From contig JAVTVX010000013.1 of NCBI GenBank assembly GCA_033439265.1, positions 3,994,501-4,058,500 of the forward strand: a stretch of 64,000 nucleotides of DNA, read 5' to 3'. The notes beneath the pieces were generated by a model that searched no databases, was not told where the DNA came from, and saw nothing but the letters and a program-made list of their open reading frames with translations. Below, piece after piece: positions 61,521 to 64,000 of this stretch. Position numbers and translations under genes: made by a program. Numbering within the stretch: the stretch's first letter is position 1; each line of letters begins with the position of its first letter. Source of the stretch: Dillenia suffruticosa. Lineage: Eukaryota > Streptophyta > Magnoliopsida > Dilleniales > Dilleniaceae.

Positions 61521-61979
61521 AAATGTATGGGGGGTGTGTGTGTATAGTAGAAGTAGAACCCACTTCAATTTTTTTTTAATCAAAATTAAATACAAGCGGT
61601 GGTTTTGAATATAGAAGATCTATGATTATTTAACGTAAGCATTTTATTCTTGTCGTATGTGTCTGCAGATTGCCTAGGAAGAAATGTGTTGAATTTGCCG
61701 GAGAGAAGAAGAATACCTTTTAAAATTATGGGATGTGAAAAGTTATCAACGTGATACTGTGTGCTTGTGAGTCATATGAAGATCTCTCTCTCTCTCCAGC
61801 TTGCTTGTTTGCCGTGTTCGATTAACCTCAAGAAATGCCTACACAGGGTAGTTATTTTGACGTAACCAACTTTTGCTGAATGCAAAAAGTAAGAAAGATG
61901 ATAATGTTAATTTTTCTAACGTGCATAGGCTGGGCCGAGTCAGGCCGCCTTAGTAATGCTTCACTGATTTTGTGCTTCT

Positions 61980-62018
<39 letters not shown>

Positions 62019-62823
62019 GGACAGAGAGATCGCTTACACTGCGTTTGGATGGAGTGATTTGCGAAGAACAAAAGAGAGTACGAGAGAAAATAGAGGCCTT
62101 TTTTTTAGGAGTTTTATTTAGAGAGAAAAGAAGTGATTTGGGATGATTTTAAGCATAAAAATTTTTTTCCCAAAAGTAGGAACAGTGTGCCCTATTTTTT
62201 GTTTGTATATACTGTGTGTGATTATAAATTATCATACTCGTTTAATATATTAATTAATTCTAAAATGTGTTCTTGCTGTAGAGAGAGGACATAATGTTGA
62301 TCCACTAGACCGTAGTAATAACAGTAGTAGTTGTTTTTTTTTTTTTTTTAAATACAAGAATTCAATCTTTTTAGATGAATTTCGATAATTTGTTGTATTC
62401 CTATCTAAAATTTTATGCATAACTCAAATTTATTTGATACATATTCAAATAATAGTTAATACTATTTCGATAGTATATTAAGAAAGAGATTAAATAATAA
62501 TAATAATATAAACCAGTTTATAATTGTTTGTCGATTTACTTGTGTGTGGTTGAACATTAGGAGTATAATTATCTGTACTTTAATTAGATTAGTTAGCTAA
62601 GGAGGCAAGGCTTGATCCCTTTAGTGGAAGCTCAGATGCTAACCTATCATAGATCAATAAGTAACCCCCCTTTTTGTCCAACTCATTACTTTCCTTTGGG
62701 AAGATTCAATCACTGTAGTTGGGCTTAGGTTATATTAATATGACAAGTGCTTTGTTGAATTGCATAAATCCAAAAAAAAAAACAACAACAATCATTTCAA
62801 ACTTTCTTTGCATATAATCTTAT

Positions 62824-62855
<32 letters not shown>

Positions 62856-62894
62856 TATGTGAAACTCACATTTAAAAAAAATTATATCTACATT

Positions 62895-62933
<39 letters not shown>

Positions 62934-64000
62934 TTTCCTGTACTTAATTCACCGTCGAGTATCTAAAATTTTGTTCCGACTAATTTCGACCGAGCTGCTG
63001 TTGGGTGCCAATCGAAAGGGAGCTTTCCTAACATCGTTTTTATCGTTATCAAGACTCAAACTCCGATTCTTAATATAGGATACTAGTATTTTTCCTACTA
63101 AACCAACTAAACGTTGGTATCTACATTATGTATATATGTATATGTATATATGCATGTATGCTTAACCATAATATAGCATATACTTTATCATTTATGAATA
63201 ATTTTAACCGGGCCAAATTAGTTTATCAAATGGATCAAATTTTCTGATTTTATTGATATATTTTAATCGGTTTTTAATTAAATATATTTATTTAAAATTA
63301 TTAAAATATATTTATAATTTAATCAAAATATATTAATAATAACTTCCAACATAAAATTTGATCTTTTAGCCTTGTCAATGGTGAAATTATGTCTCATATT
63401 TCTATATCTTTTTTTATTTTTAACATTGATATTTAAAAATTTTTATATTTTTTAGTTCTACAATTATAAAATTATATCTTACGTCTCTTATAATTATGTT
63501 CTTATTTAATTTACTTTGAGTATATATAAAAATTTTAGTATATATAAAAATTTTATTTAAAAGACGATTCTTTTATCATAAATTTTTTATTTTTAAATTT
63601 TAAATTTAATATTTAATTAAAAAATTTAATATATCAATACCTTTTGGAGCGCTCGCTTTATTTGAACTTTTTGCAATAGTGCAATAGGCGCAATTAAGAG
63701 AAAGTACCCTCAAAACAAGTACTTTGGACTTGCTGCTCTCAACACAAGTACTTGGACTCGCTGAAAACAGACTTAAACTTAGAATTCAAAATTTTTACCT
63801 AAATGTAAGGACAGTAATGAATATTTCTTTTACTAGCAGACCAAAACTGCAGCAAAATGTGGACTCTTCTCTCGTGCTTTAAGTTTGGTCTTGCCTTGGT
63901 TGGGGGTCGTCTGTTGTAAATTAAAGCCCACTTCCAAATGTTTCTCATTTGGCACACCTCAGGTCTGTTGGTGCCTAATATTGCAGACTGGTCCTCAAAA
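61521..64000. other. Gene-free right end, AT-rich with microsatellites
   Basis: This should contain the TRM promoter. (GA)n lies at 61983-62012, (CA)n then (TA)n at 62824-62855, and (TA)n at 62903-62930. The remainder is A/T-rich. I see no open frame that resembles a protein and no RNA gene. Confidence 0.6.

Noticed and set aside
1..64000. CRISPR arrays, operons or bacterial systems
   Set aside because: All repeats are microsatellites, LTRs or duplications, and genes have spliceosomal introns; nothing prokaryotic is seen.

Overview
The window is nuclear DNA of a flowering plant, most likely a eudicot. Its genes are split by many spliceosomal introns and separated by AT-rich spacers full of (CT/GA)n and (AT)n tracts. 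The protein families are plant-typical: a PERK kinase, a PPR protein, a thylakoid processing peptidase, an LEA-2 protein, a COV-like protein and a TON1-recruiting-motif (TRM) protein. I cannot name the species. Exon boundaries below were placed by hand from GT/GC-AG sites, preserved reading phase and family conservation.

Layout, left to right: (1) 0.1-1.8 kb, + strand, the 3' part of a PERK1-like receptor kinase gene. (2) 3.7-7.6 kb, - strand, an Mpv17/PMP22 membrane protein. (3) 10.9-12.8 kb, + strand, a PPR protein. (4) 14.6-17.5 kb, + strand, plastidic type I signal peptidase (PLSP1). (5) 18.1-19.9 kb, - strand, a membrane-anchored LEA-2 protein. (6) 20.8-26.9 kb, a Ty1/copia retrotransposon preceded by a 5'-truncated tandem copy that shares its LTR. 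(7) 29.1-29.3 kb, - strand, a possible 61-residue membrane protein. (8) 31.4-32.2 kb, - strand, a cluster of four C/D-box snoRNA genes behind a TATA/telo-box promoter. (9) 34.8-46.0 kb, - strand, a COV1-like gene with very long introns that hold LINE relics and a tandem duplication. (10) 50.6-52.9 kb, + strand, a CCDC25 homologue containing a GC-AG intron. (11) 54.19-54.48 kb, a 128-bp near-perfect inverted repeat. (12) 55.7-56.1 kb, + strand, an LC8-type dynein light chain. (13) 57.0-60.5 kb, - strand, a TRM-family protein, with a tandemly duplicated leader region at 61 kb. The remaining 3 kb shows no gene.

The genes do not form an operon or a pathway. From recalled Arabidopsis locus numbers, PERK1, the Mpv17 protein, PLSP1, the LEA-2 protein and the TRM gene match neighbours on chromosome 3 (At3g24550 to At3g24630) in the same order, so the window looks like an ancestral gene block enlarged by insertions. 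The most notable non-protein content is the snoRNA cluster, where each member has one or two stretches complementary to 18S or 25S rRNA, and the long hairpin at 54.3 kb.
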